Shown here piece by piece: positions 17,097-26,497 of a DNA stretch of 64,000 nucleotides. A program made the position numbers and the translations under genes. The stretch's first letter is position 1, and each line of letters begins with the position of its first letter. The notes beneath the pieces are model-generated. The model had not been told where the DNA came from, searched no databases, and worked only from the letters and a program-made list of their open reading frames with translations. Location: the NCBI RefSeq assembly GCF_042676245.1, contig NZ_JBHTKA010000001.1:2313028-2377027 (forward strand). Direction: 5' to 3'. The DNA comes from Ohtaekwangia kribbensis (GTDB lineage Bacteria; Bacteroidota; Bacteroidia; Cytophagales; Cyclobacteriaceae).

Positions 17097-18749
17097 TTAT
17101 ACAGTTAGTAGCTCCTGCGCGTTTTGAAGCGCTATTTTGGATGGGTTTTCGCCTCCTATCATTTTGGCAATTTCCTGTATGCGCTCTTCTTTCTTTAACT
17201 CGCGGATGTTACTCATTGTCTTCGCTGCGGAGTTATCCTTATATACGAAGTAATGTGCATCGCCTTTGGCTGCTACCTGTGGCAAGTGACTGATGGTAAT
17301 TAACTGGTGTGTCTTCGACATGGACTTCATGAGGTTTCCAAGTTTAATGGCTACCTCTCCGGATATACCGCTGTCAATTTCATCGAGGATTAATGTAGGC
17401 ATCGCGGTCTTTTCGGCCATTACATATTTGATGCAAAACATGAGTCGCGAAAATTCACCACCCGATGCTACCTGTGCCAGCGGTCGCGGTGCTATACCTT
17501 TGTTGGCACTGAAGAGTATATCTATTTTATCGATACCGGTTGATGTCGGCTCTGTCGGCTGTACATCAATCTGCAAGGTAGCATTGAGTATACCTACCTC
17601 CTGCAATAACTTTACCAGTTGATTGCTCAGGGGCTTCAAGGTCTTCTTGCGAGTATCGCTGATCTTGGCCGCTAATGTTCTTACTTTTTTGTCGGCAGTA
17701 TCAAAAGCATTTTTTGCTTTGCTCAATGCTTCGTCTACATTCGAAGTTATACTATCCTTTTCGCGCAGGTTTTCCTGGATTACCAGTAACTCTTTCAAAT
17801 CTGCTGCACGATGTTTTTTCAGCAGGCGATATAATACGCTGAGACGTTCTTTTACAAACTCGGAACGTTCCGGATCAAACTCGATCCGTTCCTCCTCATT
17901 TTCTATCTCGCCCAGCAAATCATCAAGCTCAATCAACACACTATCGAGACGCTGAAAGAGACCGCTATATTTATCAGCGTACGATGAGACACTTTGCAAA
18001 TGACTGCGCGCTTCACTCAGACTGCTGCGCGATGCATACTCTGAGCGCGACAATAATTCAAGCACCGTCTGGAAGCGATTTTTAATTTCTTCCGCATGCT
18101 CCATGATTTTTATTTCCGACTCGAGCGTTGACTGTTCATTTTCCTCGAAGTTCGCTTTTGTCAGTTCATCCAGTTGAAAACGAATATAGTCTGCTTCCTG
18201 CCGCAGTGTTTCTGCTTCGGAGGTAAGTGTCTCATATTCTTTTTTTGCCTTGAGATATTCACTCCATACTTCGGCATACTGCTCGAGCAGTAATTGATTT
18301 TCTGCGTAGGCATCAATCAACTTCAATTGAAACGATTGGTTGCCCAACAGCAATGTTTCGTGTTGTGAATGTATATCCATCAACAGACTGCCTACACGCT
18401 TCATTACTTCGAGTGTAACGGGTGTATCATTAATAAAGGCGCGCGATTTCCCTCCCGGACTAATCTCTCTGCGAATTACGGTGTTGTCATCATAATCAAG
18501 ATCTTCGGATTTGAAAAACGATTTGAGTTTATAGTCTTTGATATTGAAGACTCCTTCGGTAACACATTTCTCGTTTTCGTCCCACAGTACTTTCGTCTCA
18601 GCACGGTTTCCCATCAACAAACCAATGGCTCCGAGCATAATGGATTTACCCGCCCCGGTTTCGCCGGTAACCACGTTGAGGTGTGCCGATGGCTCCAGCT
18701 CGAGGTGGCGGATCAATGCATAATTTTTTATGGTAAGATGCTTTAACAT
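17097..18749 (-). CDS. recN: DNA repair protein RecN
   Basis: A 550-residue SMC-like ATPase. The N-terminal MLKHLTIKNYALIRHLELE, Walker A GETGAGKSIMLGAIGLLMG and the following IHSQHETLLLGN are RecN signatures; a coiled-coil arm lies at about 150-360, and the C-terminal ABC signature and Walker B are in QVASGGEFSRLMFCIKYV and PTLILDEIDSGISG. RecN organises broken DNA ends during recombinational repair. The length is that of the family. Its start codon overlaps the stop of a small upstream gene by one base (TGATG). Confidence 0.97.
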   Translation of the reverse strand: MLKHLTIKNYALIRHLELEPSAHLNVVTGETGAGKSIMLGAIGLLMGNRAETKVLWDENEKCVTEGVFNIKDYKLKSFFKSEDLDYDDNTVIRREISPGGKSRAFINDTPVTLEVMKRVGSLLMDIHSQHETLLLGNQSFQLKLIDAYAENQLLLEQYAEVWSEYLKAKKEYETLTSEAETLRQEADYIRFQLDELTKANFEENEQSTLESEIKIMEHAEEIKNRFQTVLELLSRSEYASRSSLSEARSHLQSVSSYADKYSGLFQRLDSVLIELDDLLGEIENEEERIEFDPERSEFVKERLSVLYRLLKKHRAADLKELLVIQENLREKDSITSNVDEALSKAKNAFDTADKKVRTLAAKISDTRKKTLKPLSNQLVKLLQEVGILNATLQIDVQPTEPTSTGIDKIDILFSANKGIAPRPLAQVASGGEFSRLMFCIKYVMAEKTAMPTLILDEIDSGISGEVAIKLGNLMKSMSKTHQLITISHLPQVAAKGDAHYFVYKDNSAAKTMSNIRELKKEERIQEIAKMIGGENPSKIALQNAQELLTV

Positions 18750-18973
18750 CAGGCGTTCGTGTCAAAATAAACTTCAGCAATTTTATCAAATGTGCACGAA
18801 ACATCCTTCATCCGCATATTCTTTAAAATGATTTTTGAATCATCTGCTTTCATCAGCACGCCTACCATGGTCGTCTGGTCGGTTAACACCACGTTAATAG
18901 TTTTCCCAACGAACTCATGCATGCGTTTCTGAATCAGTGCTGCATCATTCAGACGAAGTTGTCGTGTACCCAT
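18749..18973 (-). CDS. Small Sm/LSM-like protein upstream of recN
   Basis: A 74-residue protein. An N-terminal helix (AALIQKRMHEFVG) is followed by five short beta-strand-like segments: KTINVVLT, TMVGVLMKAD, KIILKNMR, CTFDKI and AEVYFDT. The pattern V-L-x-D-x-x-x-x-x-G-x-L-x-x-x-D resembles the Sm1 motif of Hfq/LSM proteins, and IAEVYFD recalls Sm2, but this is my reading of the pattern and no characterised homolog is known to me. It is translationally coupled to recN and lies behind DUF4835 and coaBC on the same strand. It could be an RNA-binding protein or a RecN partner. Confidence 0.7.
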   Translation of the reverse strand: MGTRQLRLNDAALIQKRMHEFVGKTINVVLTDQTTMVGVLMKADDSKIILKNMRMKDVSCTFDKIAEVYFDTNA

Positions 18974-18984
18974 GGAGGTAAAGT

Positions 18985-19093
18985 TAATCCTTATTGGTTA
19001 TCCGTGAATCGTTATGGGTTACACGTTAATCGTTAATCACGAATCGTATCTGGTTTTATTCCGCATAACGATTAAACCATTAACGGTTAACGA
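18985..19093. repeat. GTTAATCG inverted repeat cluster
   Basis: Minus- and plus-strand words such as CGTTAATCGTTAATCACG and CATTAACGGTTAACGATTAA alternate across the spacer between DUF4835 and the Sm-like gene and can form long hairpins. The same family is at 21190 and in part at 4946. Confidence 0.6.
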
Positions 19094-19993
19094 TTAATTC
19101 TGAATGATCTTCTCGTAGTTGGCGCGGTTGGAGGATGGATCTATAGCCTTGATAACGTCATACGCTTCGCGCCTTACCTGTATGTTGCCGGATGAGAATA
19201 TATTGGCAAGCTCTTTTCCTTTGGCATCGAAGAAACTTACTATAATAACGGCTGTCGGGTTGACATCGCGTACTTTCTTAATGTCTTTGAGGCCTTTCAG
19301 AATTACTTCGCGGCTTTTGTCTGGATCTTTATCAAATGTATCCAAACCAAGGCGGTGATAGGAATATAGTGCCTTGCGCAGATCGGTCATCTGCGGATTA
19401 TTAAAATTCTCTACGATCCAGTAACGGCTCCGGTTATTCTGCATCGACTGCCATCCCGGGCGGTTGGATTGCTGCGCGTTGTTTACCACCTGCAATGCAC
19501 GTTGGAAATAGGGTGAACCTCCCAGTTCACTGAAGGTATCATAATCAACACCTATAATCATATAGGCATATAGCGCGAGCATTGACGTGAGATTGGTAGT
19601 ATAGGTATTGTCGTTATACTCCAACGGCAACGACTCTACATATTCAAACTCCCAATCGCGATCGGCAAAGTTAAATACCAGTGTTGAGTAGTTGGTGTTA
19701 TATACCGGGCGCGCAGACTGTATTTGCACCGAGGCGGCAAAGTTGCCAACGGAGGGCATACGCGTTATGGTGATCAGCATGTTGCAGTTGATCTTCTCAT
19801 AATTCTTGTACGAATCGTTCGTCCACTTGCGTGAATTCATAAACTGTTCGATCGCTGTTTTCATATCACGAAAAACAGTACGTTCCGTAGTCTGTATCTG
19901 CGTTGCGTTAATGGAAACCGTGCAGTTCAACTCTTGCGCCTGTGACGCAAGCGATGCAAAAAGAAAACCGATCAGAAGTACTCGCTTAATCAT
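19094..19993 (-). CDS. DUF4835 family exported protein
   Basis: A 299-residue protein beginning at MIKRVLLIGFLF with a signal peptide ending in QAQ. The start at 19993 gives the best signal peptide and an 8-bp overlap with coaBC; an upstream ATG at 20020 exists. The family motifs ELNCTVSINATQIQ and FRDMKTAIEQFMNSRKWTND are present. DUF4835 proteins are nearly universal in Bacteroidetes and always near coaBC/recN, but their function is unknown; an envelope role is inferred from the export signal. Confidence 0.88.
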   Translation of the reverse strand: MIKRVLLIGFLFASLASQAQELNCTVSINATQIQTTERTVFRDMKTAIEQFMNSRKWTNDSYKNYEKINCNMLITITRMPSVGNFAASVQIQSARPVYNTNYSTLVFNFADRDWEFEYVESLPLEYNDNTYTTNLTSMLALYAYMIIGVDYDTFSELGGSPYFQRALQVVNNAQQSNRPGWQSMQNNRSRYWIVENFNNPQMTDLRKALYSYHRLGLDTFDKDPDKSREVILKGLKDIKKVRDVNPTAVIIVSFFDAKGKELANIFSSGNIQVRREAYDVIKAIDPSSNRANYEKIIQN

Positions 19994-21188
19994 GCAGTTT
20001 TTCAATAATAGCCTTAACAATATCTTTCGCTACTTCCTTTTTATTTTTCAACTCGAACGACTTCACATGCTGCTCGCGATCCAGAATGGTGATTTTATTC
20101 GTGTCATGACCGAAGCCGGCACCTTTATCGTTGAGTGAATTTAATACGATCAGATCAAAATTCTTTTTTTCAAGTTTGGTTTGAGCGTTAGCCTGCTCAT
20201 TTTCCGTTTCAAGTGCAAAACCAACCATTACCTGGCCGTTGTGTTTCAGCTTACCCAGCGATGCCGCTATATCGTGCGTCTTGGTAAGTTCAATGGTGAG
20301 GTTTGCTTCCTTCTTCTTTATCTTTTGTGATGCCACCTCCACCGGGCGATAGTCTGCCACGGCTGCAGCCAGTACCGCTATATCTGTAGAAGGAAAAAGC
20401 GATGCACAGGATGTATACATTTGCTCTGCCGATGTTACCGGAATAACGTTGACGCGAGGATGATTGATATGTTGTTGTGTAGGTCCCGTCACTAAATTTA
20501 CTACAGCACCTTGTCTGGCGAACTCCTCTGCTATAGAGAATCCCATTTTACCGGTTGAGTGATTGCCAATGAAGCGAACCGGGTCGATCGCTTCGTAGGT
20601 AGGACCGGCTGTTACCAGTACTTTTTTACCGCTGAGTTTTTGTTCAGACGTAAAATGATTTTCAAGCGCTGTTACAATCTCTTCAGGTTCGGCCATTCTT
20701 CCGTTGCCTACAAGTCCGCTGGCGAGTTCACCAAAGACAGCATCAATAAGAATGTTGCTATAGCTTTTCAGCTTTTGAATATTGTTTTGTGTTGATGGAT
20801 GCTGAAGCATATCCAGATCCATAGCCGGAGCGAAAAATACAGGACAACGTGCCGAGAGATAAGTAGCTAATAAAAGATTATCGCATAAACCGTTTGCCAT
20901 TTTCGCAAGTGTATTGGCGCTTGCCGGAGCAATTACCATAGCATCTGCCCACAAGCCAAGTTCAACGTGATTGTTCCATTGGCCGGTGTTATCCTTAACA
21001 AACTCGGTTAGTACGGGATTTTTAGAGAGGGTGGATAATGTGAGAGGCGTGATAAAATCTGCAGCAGCGGGGGTCATCACCACCTTTACTACTGCACCTG
21101 TTTTTACAAGCAGCCTGGTAAGCACGGCAGATTTGTAGGCTGCAATGCTTCCTGTTACACCCAGTAAAATTTTTTTATCTCGCAGCAT
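19986..21188 (-). CDS. coaBC: Bifunctional phosphopantothenoylcysteine decarboxylase/phosphopantothenate-cysteine ligase
   Basis: A 400-residue enzyme of coenzyme A synthesis. The N-terminal flavoprotein domain (CoaC, about 1-180) has GVTGSIAAYKS, the active-site histidine in NNHVELGLWADAMV, and the cysteine/asparagine region ASANTLAKMANGLCDN. The C-terminal ligase domain (CoaB) has VTAGPTYEAIDPVRFI, NHSTGKMG and the AAAVADYRP loop. It converts 4'-phosphopantothenate and cysteine to 4'-phosphopantetheine in two steps. It is followed directly by DUF4835 and preceded by rpoZ over a repeat-bearing spacer. Confidence 0.97.
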   Translation of the reverse strand: MLRDKKILLGVTGSIAAYKSAVLTRLLVKTGAVVKVVMTPAAADFITPLTLSTLSKNPVLTEFVKDNTGQWNNHVELGLWADAMVIAPASANTLAKMANGLCDNLLLATYLSARCPVFFAPAMDLDMLQHPSTQNNIQKLKSYSNILIDAVFGELASGLVGNGRMAEPEEIVTALENHFTSEQKLSGKKVLVTAGPTYEAIDPVRFIGNHSTGKMGFSIAEEFARQGAVVNLVTGPTQQHINHPRVNVIPVTSAEQMYTSCASLFPSTDIAVLAAAVADYRPVEVASQKIKKKEANLTIELTKTHDIAASLGKLKHNGQVMVGFALETENEQANAQTKLEKKNFDLIVLNSLNDKGAGFGHDTNKITILDREQHVKSFELKNKKEVAKDIVKAIIEKLHD

Positions 21189-21189
21189 G

Positions 21190-21262
21190 GGATGAACCGT
21201 TATCCGTGATTGGTTATTCGTTAATCGTCAATACAACTATAACGATTAACGAATAAACCTAT
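21190..21262. repeat. GTTAATCG inverted repeat pair
   Basis: TTGGTTATTCGTTAATCGTC on one side and ACGATTAACGAATAAACC on the other are near-perfect complements over about 18 bp, forming a long hairpin between rpoZ and coaBC. Confidence 0.65.
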
Positions 21263-21269
21263 AACGAAC

Positions 21270-21581
21270 TTACGCTAAATCTTCGTTGCGCATGCGGAAG
21301 CTTAACTCACCATCCAGAAATTCTTCAATTGCTGTATTGGTAGGTTTCGGCATACGCTCATAAAATTTAGAGATCTCGATCTGCTCGCGGTTTTCAAAAA
21401 CTTCTTCGAGGTTATCTACGGTAGTAGCAAACTCAGCAAGTTTATTGTTAAGCTCTTCTTTCAGGTTAACGGCAATCTGGCGTGCACGCTTGGAGATAAC
21501 CACCACCGATTCGTACAGGTTTCCGCTTGGTGCTGCGATCTTTTCGATGTCGCGTGTTACAATTGATGATTGAGCTGCCAT
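21270..21581 (-). CDS. rpoZ: DNA-directed RNA polymerase omega subunit, Bacteroidetes type
   Basis: A 103-residue protein with SIVTRDIEKIAAPSGNLYES and the omega helix VVVISKRARQIAVNLKEELN, matching the divergent omega (RpoZ) of Bacteroidetes. It helps assemble the core polymerase. It lies 4 bp after bamD and before coaBC, a conserved order in this phylum. Confidence 0.9.
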   Translation of the reverse strand: MAAQSSIVTRDIEKIAAPSGNLYESVVVISKRARQIAVNLKEELNNKLAEFATTVDNLEEVFENREQIEISKFYERMPKPTNTAIEEFLDGELSFRMRNEDLA

Positions 21582-21585
21582 ATGT

Positions 21586-22398
21586 TTATGAATTTGTGTT
21601 TTTCGTTTTGTTTAATTTTTCAAGACTCTCAGCATACATCTTCTCAGCGTCTTTCAGGAATTTACTTTCAGGGTATTGATCAATAAATTCTTTGTAGTGT
21701 TCTACCACGGCCTTGTAGCGATCGGTCTGCTTGGAATATATACTTTGCTGCGCCAGTTTATATTCTGCTGCTACTACCAGGTACGAAGCTTCTTCAACAT
21801 ACTTTGAATCCGGAAAGTTATTCTTGAAGTTATTCAACGCTACCACGGCTGCTTTGTAGCTGCGCATGCGGTAGTACTGATATGCATTATCAAATCCTTT
21901 CTTTTCCAATTTAGCCTGCGTAGTGAAGATAACCTCCACTGCCTGCTCTCTGAATTTGCTGTTGGGATACCGGTTCAAAAACTCCTGCATCGCTGCCATG
22001 GCGTTGATGCTGTTGGTTTGGTCGAGGTTTGCTTTCGGGGATGATGCATACTGCGAGTAAGCAAACATATACCGCGCTTCTTCTGCGAGTGTACTGCGAC
22101 CGTAGGTTTCGTAAAATGTTTTGAACTGCTCAGACGCCAGCAAATATAGTTTATCGTAAAACTGGCAATACGCCAGGTAGAACTGCACTTTTTCACCTTC
22201 GGGCAAACCACGAACGATGGGCAGAATCTGCTCGAACAACACAGAAGCCTTGTAGTAATCCTTCTTGTTGTAATAGTTCAGAGCGCCTTCATACTTCACG
22301 CGCCAATCCTGGCTTTTTTCGATTCGCCTGAATTTGCTGCACGAAGCTGCTGCCAGCAAGATTAAAATTAAAAAGAGTGACGCTGAATGATTCCGCAT
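21586..22398 (-). CDS. bamD: Outer membrane assembly lipoprotein BamD
   Basis: A 270-residue lipoprotein starting at MRNHSASLFLILILLAAASC (Cys20 lipobox); an in-frame start further upstream would bury the lipobox, so 22398 is chosen. TPR-like repeats follow: YEGALNYYNKKDYYKASVLF, FYLAYCQFYDKLYLLA, FLNRYPNSKFREQAVEV and YKEFIDQYPESKFLKDAEK. BamD is the essential lipoprotein of the Bam complex that inserts beta-barrels. The gene is followed 4 bp later by rpoZ. Confidence 0.9.
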   Translation of the reverse strand: MRNHSASLFLILILLAAASCSKFRRIEKSQDWRVKYEGALNYYNKKDYYKASVLFEQILPIVRGLPEGEKVQFYLAYCQFYDKLYLLASEQFKTFYETYGRSTLAEEARYMFAYSQYASSPKANLDQTNSINAMAAMQEFLNRYPNSKFREQAVEVIFTTQAKLEKKGFDNAYQYYRMRSYKAAVVALNNFKNNFPDSKYVEEASYLVVAAEYKLAQQSIYSKQTDRYKAVVEHYKEFIDQYPESKFLKDAEKMYAESLEKLNKTKNTNS

Positions 22399-22527
22399 AA
22401 GCCCGCAAATATAATATAAGAGTTTAGAACTGAAAAACGCTGATTTCACCGAAATAGGATGAAAGCAGGCATTAAAAAGTTTCTTTTCAGCAGAAAGTTA
22501 AGGGCAGGACGAGCAGAATTAAGGATT

Positions 22528-23232
22528 TTATTTTTTTACGATGAGCTTGCGCGTCATCACCCCCTCATTATCGAGGTAGAGGGTATAGAAATAGATACCG
22601 GCACTTAAATCGTCAACGCGGATGCGAACGCGGTTTTCAGAGTACGGAAGTGGATAATCGCCCACGGCATTACCCAGCAGGTTATGCATAATGATTTTGG
22701 CTTTTACCTGTTCGTTCAGGATTTTATACTCCACAAAAGCATAATCCGTTACTGGGTTCGGGTAAACATCATGCAGGTTTATGAAGCTGGATGAATATAG
22801 ATTTTGTTTCTCCGGTTTTTCAGTCACCGTAAAGTTAACGGCAAAGTCAAGCGCCAGCGTGGGGTTAGAGCGACTGAACACAACATAGCGAACGGTACTT
22901 TCTCCTGAAACCAAACCTGCTTCAAGCGCAATCTGAAAACCAGATAGAGTTTGTCCGGGCTCAACTTTTAAAATATAGTCTTCTGTTTTTTGATCGAGGC
23001 AATTGTTATCGTGACAGAAGTAGCTTTTCTGTGTACTTCCTATTTGAGCATCTACTCTGCGAATGATCAGTGTGAGTGTTTTTTCGGTGGTGTTCTTGAA
23101 TCGAACAGGAGCCTTGATGGTTTCACCGATAAGCCCAGCGTGAGTCTCTTGCAAACCGACAATTTCAAAACCCTGCCCGTAGGAAAACCTACTCAGGGTT
23201 ATGATTATTGCCAACAACAAGAGTCTTCTCAT
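22528..23232 (-). CDS. T9SS type A sorting-domain protein
   Basis: A 234-residue secreted protein: signal peptide to SYGQ, a beta-sandwich-like region of about 120 residues with one CxxxxC pair (CHDNNC), then a type A C-terminal domain from about 155 (VYPNPVTDYAFVEYKI, DDLSAGIYFYTLYLD, RKLIVKK). The sorting domain directs export by the type IX system. The N-terminal part is probably a small Ig-like domain of unknown function. It is a single gene upstream of bamD on the same strand. Confidence 0.85.
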   Translation of the reverse strand: MRRLLLLAIIITLSRFSYGQGFEIVGLQETHAGLIGETIKAPVRFKNTTEKTLTLIIRRVDAQIGSTQKSYFCHDNNCLDQKTEDYILKVEPGQTLSGFQIALEAGLVSGESTVRYVVFSRSNPTLALDFAVNFTVTEKPEKQNLYSSSFINLHDVYPNPVTDYAFVEYKILNEQVKAKIIMHNLLGNAVGDYPLPYSENRVRIRVDDLSAGIYFYTLYLDNEGVMTRKLIVKK

Positions 23233-23322
23233 AGAAACAGCATATTGTACAAAATTTAAACTTTTATATGGATTGTCATAATAGATCGAGTTTTTTTTCG
23301 TTCACCGCTCTGTTAAATTTTG

Positions 23323-24876
23323 TTACAAACGTTTACGCTCGGATGAAGGGCTCGTAGAACTGACTACCGGTGTTTTAACAACATCTTCGCGCTTCGGTTT
23401 TTCTTTGGCGCGCCACTCAAATCCCTTCAGCTTGGTGTCTTCAATCTTAAGCTCGTGTGGCGGAATAAAGCTGGCCTCGGGCCTCACATAAAAACTCATG
23501 TTGTTCACTTTACCCTCCTTAAAGCGAATGGTAATGCTGCTGCAAATAATCTTGTTCATCCCCATCGCCTTGTTCGTCTTCTCGTCCATTGCGAAGTATA
23601 AACTTTCACCGTTGCCATCCACCACCACGTGATCAATCTTTTTATTCTTGAAGAAGGTCGTCATCTTCCGCCCTTTCACCTGGTTAAAGTTGATGAGCGT
23701 ATCCTGCGACACTACAAAAGAATTAGCCACCATATAGATGCGATCGATGGTGTTGTTCTTGATAAGCATGCTGATAGAGTCAGCGGTCATCTGGTTGTCT
23801 TGCGACCAGAGTATAGGATCTTTGTAGAAATATATAGTTGAATCGAGCGAGCGATACTCCAGCGAATCGGCCAGCCCCTGCATGTCGCTTTTATAGATCT
23901 TCACATTGTGATAGGCCAGCAATCTTTTCTTGGCCGGATCGGGACTATCAATAGATACTAGTGTATCGGCCGAAATAAAAAGGGTGTCGTTGTTCTCGGT
24001 AACTTTCGCCAGGTATGCATGATCGTAGACTTTTGCTATGCCCTTACTCTTGAAATAGTCGGCCGATTGCCCGTAGATAACCAGGTTCTCTTTCTTATAA
24101 GTCATCACTACGTTCTTCCGGAAAAGATATTTCTTCCGGATGTCGTCAAGTTTATAGTTCTCGGCATCAAGTTTATACTCCGGTGTTTCAGCACTTCCTA
24201 ATTTAAGATCCGATTGCTTCGAAGTGGTTTCATAAAAACCGTTCTCATATACAAACGTGCTGCTGTCTTTATCAACCACCGTAGTGGGTGTTACGAAGTA
24301 TATAATCTTGCTTCGCGAATTATACTGCAGACTATCAGCCGTCATGGTATAGTCAGGATTCTTTACATGTACATTTCGCTTGAACGATGCCAGGTTGGAG
24401 CTCACATTGTAATACCCTTTGCTACTGGTAAGTATGTTGATGCTATCCACCAGCCTTCCGTTATTAAAATAGTTGGCAACATTTGTATTACGGTCAAAGT
24501 CGAGGAAGTCGGTATATAGTGTAGCCGTTGCCAGTTTGGTGAACACCACGTTCGAGCGGAGCTTGGCTTTTTTCGTGTTACCATCATACTCCAGCTTGCG
24601 GCCGGTAATCGTAACAGAGTCACCTTCCAGAATTTTTACACGGCCAAAAGCCTCCACAAAATTTCGCTTCTTGAAAAAGTATGCCGAGTCACAATAGATA
24701 GTCGTCTGATTTTGCGTCAGGATCACATTACCGATCAGGCGATCGAAACGTTCGTCACCATCCCGTCCTCCGCGTAACTGATCAGCTTGTTTAAGCTTCA
24801 CTTTCTTTTGGGCAACCCCCGGAAACGATACGGCCATTAACAGCAAAAAAAACACAAGCGAAACAAACAGATGCAT
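23323..24876 (-). CDS. OstA/LptA-like protein
   Basis: A 517-residue exported protein from MHLFVSLVFFLLLMAVSFPG (signal peptide to VAQ); a GAAGGG-like stretch lies just before this ATG. Frames upstream (ATG at 24948 and beyond) add no signal and run toward the divergent tilS start. Repeated beta-jellyroll strands of the OstA/LptA type dominate: LTQNQTTIYCDSAYFFKKRN, VTITGRKLEYDGNTKKAKLR, YTMTADSLQYNSRSKIIYF. The family carries lipopolysaccharide across the periplasm. The C-terminal tail is basic and Ser/Thr-rich. Confidence 0.85.
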   Translation of the reverse strand: MHLFVSLVFFLLLMAVSFPGVAQKKVKLKQADQLRGGRDGDERFDRLIGNVILTQNQTTIYCDSAYFFKKRNFVEAFGRVKILEGDSVTITGRKLEYDGNTKKAKLRSNVVFTKLATATLYTDFLDFDRNTNVANYFNNGRLVDSINILTSSKGYYNVSSNLASFKRNVHVKNPDYTMTADSLQYNSRSKIIYFVTPTTVVDKDSSTFVYENGFYETTSKQSDLKLGSAETPEYKLDAENYKLDDIRKKYLFRKNVVMTYKKENLVIYGQSADYFKSKGIAKVYDHAYLAKVTENNDTLFISADTLVSIDSPDPAKKRLLAYHNVKIYKSDMQGLADSLEYRSLDSTIYFYKDPILWSQDNQMTADSISMLIKNNTIDRIYMVANSFVVSQDTLINFNQVKGRKMTTFFKNKKIDHVVVDGNGESLYFAMDEKTNKAMGMNKIICSSITIRFKEGKVNNMSFYVRPEASFIPPHELKIEDTKLKGFEWRAKEKPKREDVVKTPVVSSTSPSSERKRL

Positions 24877-24997
24877 ACCCTTCACACCATATAGCGTTTT
24901 GCTGTTCGGGTTCTGTGTATCATTTTTATAAAATCGAAAACTATCCATATTCAGGTGCAAGCTACAAATCGTAATTCTAAAATCGTAAATCGTACAT

Positions 24998-26329
24998 TTG
25001 AGCGTGTTAGAGCAATTTCTGAACCATATTGAGCGGCACAGTCTGTGTAAACCTGCGGATCGCATTCTGCTGGCCGTCAGCGGTGGCATTGACTCCATGG
25101 TTATGCTTCATTTGTTTCAACAGGCGGGCTTTACCATCGCGGTAGCGCATTGCAATTTTCAATTGCGTGGTAAAGATGCTGATGGTGATGAAGCGTTTGT
25201 GTCTGCTACAACCGAACAACTCAATATACCCTGTTTTGTTAACCGCTTTGAAACAGCGCAGTATGCAGAAGTAACGAAGCTCTCTATTCAAATGGCGGCA
25301 CGCGAACTGCGCTATGCGTGGTTTGAAGAACTGATGGAGAAATACAGTTTCAACGTACTGGCTACTGCACATCACCTTAACGACTCGCTTGAAACCGTTT
25401 TGCTCAACTGGGTGCATGGCGCCTCGTTGGAAGGCTTTACCGGTATACCTGTAAAACATGATGGTGTCATTCGTCCGTTGCAGTTTGCTACGCGCGGGCA
25501 GATTGAACAGTATGCACAGCAACATAACATTACCTGGCGCGAAGATGTGAGCAACCAGAGCGATGATTATCAACGTAATTTTATCCGACACCAGATCATC
25601 CCTGCGTTAAAGGAAATTAACCCTTCACTGGAAAGCACCGTGCAGCGTGGCTTTGCCAAATCAGCAGCCGAAGTACATTGGATACAGGAAGGTTTTGATG
25701 ACTGGAAAAGAAAATATACCGCTATTACTCACGACAAAGTAACAATACAAAAAAAGTACTTTACCGGCCTGTCGCACGAAGCATCCGTTCTCTGGAAATT
25801 CACCAAGATGTTCGGGTTCAATTACGATACCTGTGCTGATGTTGTGCGATCGCTGCCCGGGCAATCGGGCAAACGCTTTTTCTCTTCTTCGCATCAGCTT
25901 GTTATTGATCGCGATCTGCTGCTCATCACTCCGCATAGTATGGCGTTGCATGATATAACTATAGGAGCGGGTCAGTCGGAAGCACAACTCGGTTCATGGC
26001 GCATGGAGATCAGTCGGTCTACCACCTTTCAGAAGTCAGCGATACCTAACCAGGCAACCCTGGATGTTGCTCATATTAACTTTCCCGTGACGTGGCGCAC
26101 CTGGAAAGCGGGCGATGCATTTTACCCGTTGGGCATGCGTCAGCGCAAGAAGGTAAGTGACTTTCTTATTGACCTAAAGCTCTCACGCACAGACAAAGAC
26201 TCCGTTACGGTGCTGGAGTCGCAGGGAGAAATTATATGGGTAGCAGGTTATAGAATTGATAACCGTTTTAAAATTACCGACCATACCCGCGAGGTTGTGA
26301 TCTTTACCCTATATCCACATTTTCTGTAA
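24998..26329 (+). CDS. tilS: tRNA(Ile)-lysidine synthase TilS
   Basis: A 443-residue PP-loop ATPase. The PP-loop SGGIDSMVML is near residue 29, HCNFQLRGKDADGDE near 50 and ATAHHLNDSLETVLLNWVHG near 125; the C-terminal TilS domain has WKAGDAFYPLGMRQRKKVSD. TilS changes the CAU anticodon of one tRNA-Ile to lysidine-AU so that it reads ATA codons, which are strikingly common in this window. Start codons are TTG at 24998 or GTG at 25004; no ATG fits before the catalytic domain. It is divergent from the LptA-like gene. Confidence 0.95.
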   Translation: MSVLEQFLNHIERHSLCKPADRILLAVSGGIDSMVMLHLFQQAGFTIAVAHCNFQLRGKDADGDEAFVSATTEQLNIPCFVNRFETAQYAEVTKLSIQMAARELRYAWFEELMEKYSFNVLATAHHLNDSLETVLLNWVHGASLEGFTGIPVKHDGVIRPLQFATRGQIEQYAQQHNITWREDVSNQSDDYQRNFIRHQIIPALKEINPSLESTVQRGFAKSAAEVHWIQEGFDDWKRKYTAITHDKVTIQKKYFTGLSHEASVLWKFTKMFGFNYDTCADVVRSLPGQSGKRFFSSSHQLVIDRDLLLITPHSMALHDITIGAGQSEAQLGSWRMEISRSTTFQKSAIPNQATLDVAHINFPVTWRTWKAGDAFYPLGMRQRKKVSDFLIDLKLSRTDKDSVTVLESQGEIIWVAGYRIDNRFKITDHTREVVIFTLYPHFL

Positions 26330-26497
26330 TAACATTTTTTTTTGACGGGTAGTATCCTAAATTGGTGTCATGGCAGACCAGAACTATATTCCTGCCTGAT
26401 GTAAAAAGGTGCAGATTTTCAACGTTATACTGTGTGCTCAATTATCATTCAGTGAATCCGCTGAGGTCAATATTCAAACCCATAAATCATTATTCTT

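Noticed and set aside
25007..25591. 194-codon frame on the minus strand opposite tilS
   Set aside because: It lies wholly within tilS, whose PP-loop and C-terminal motifs are certain; the antisense product is Cys/His/Met-rich with no domain pattern.
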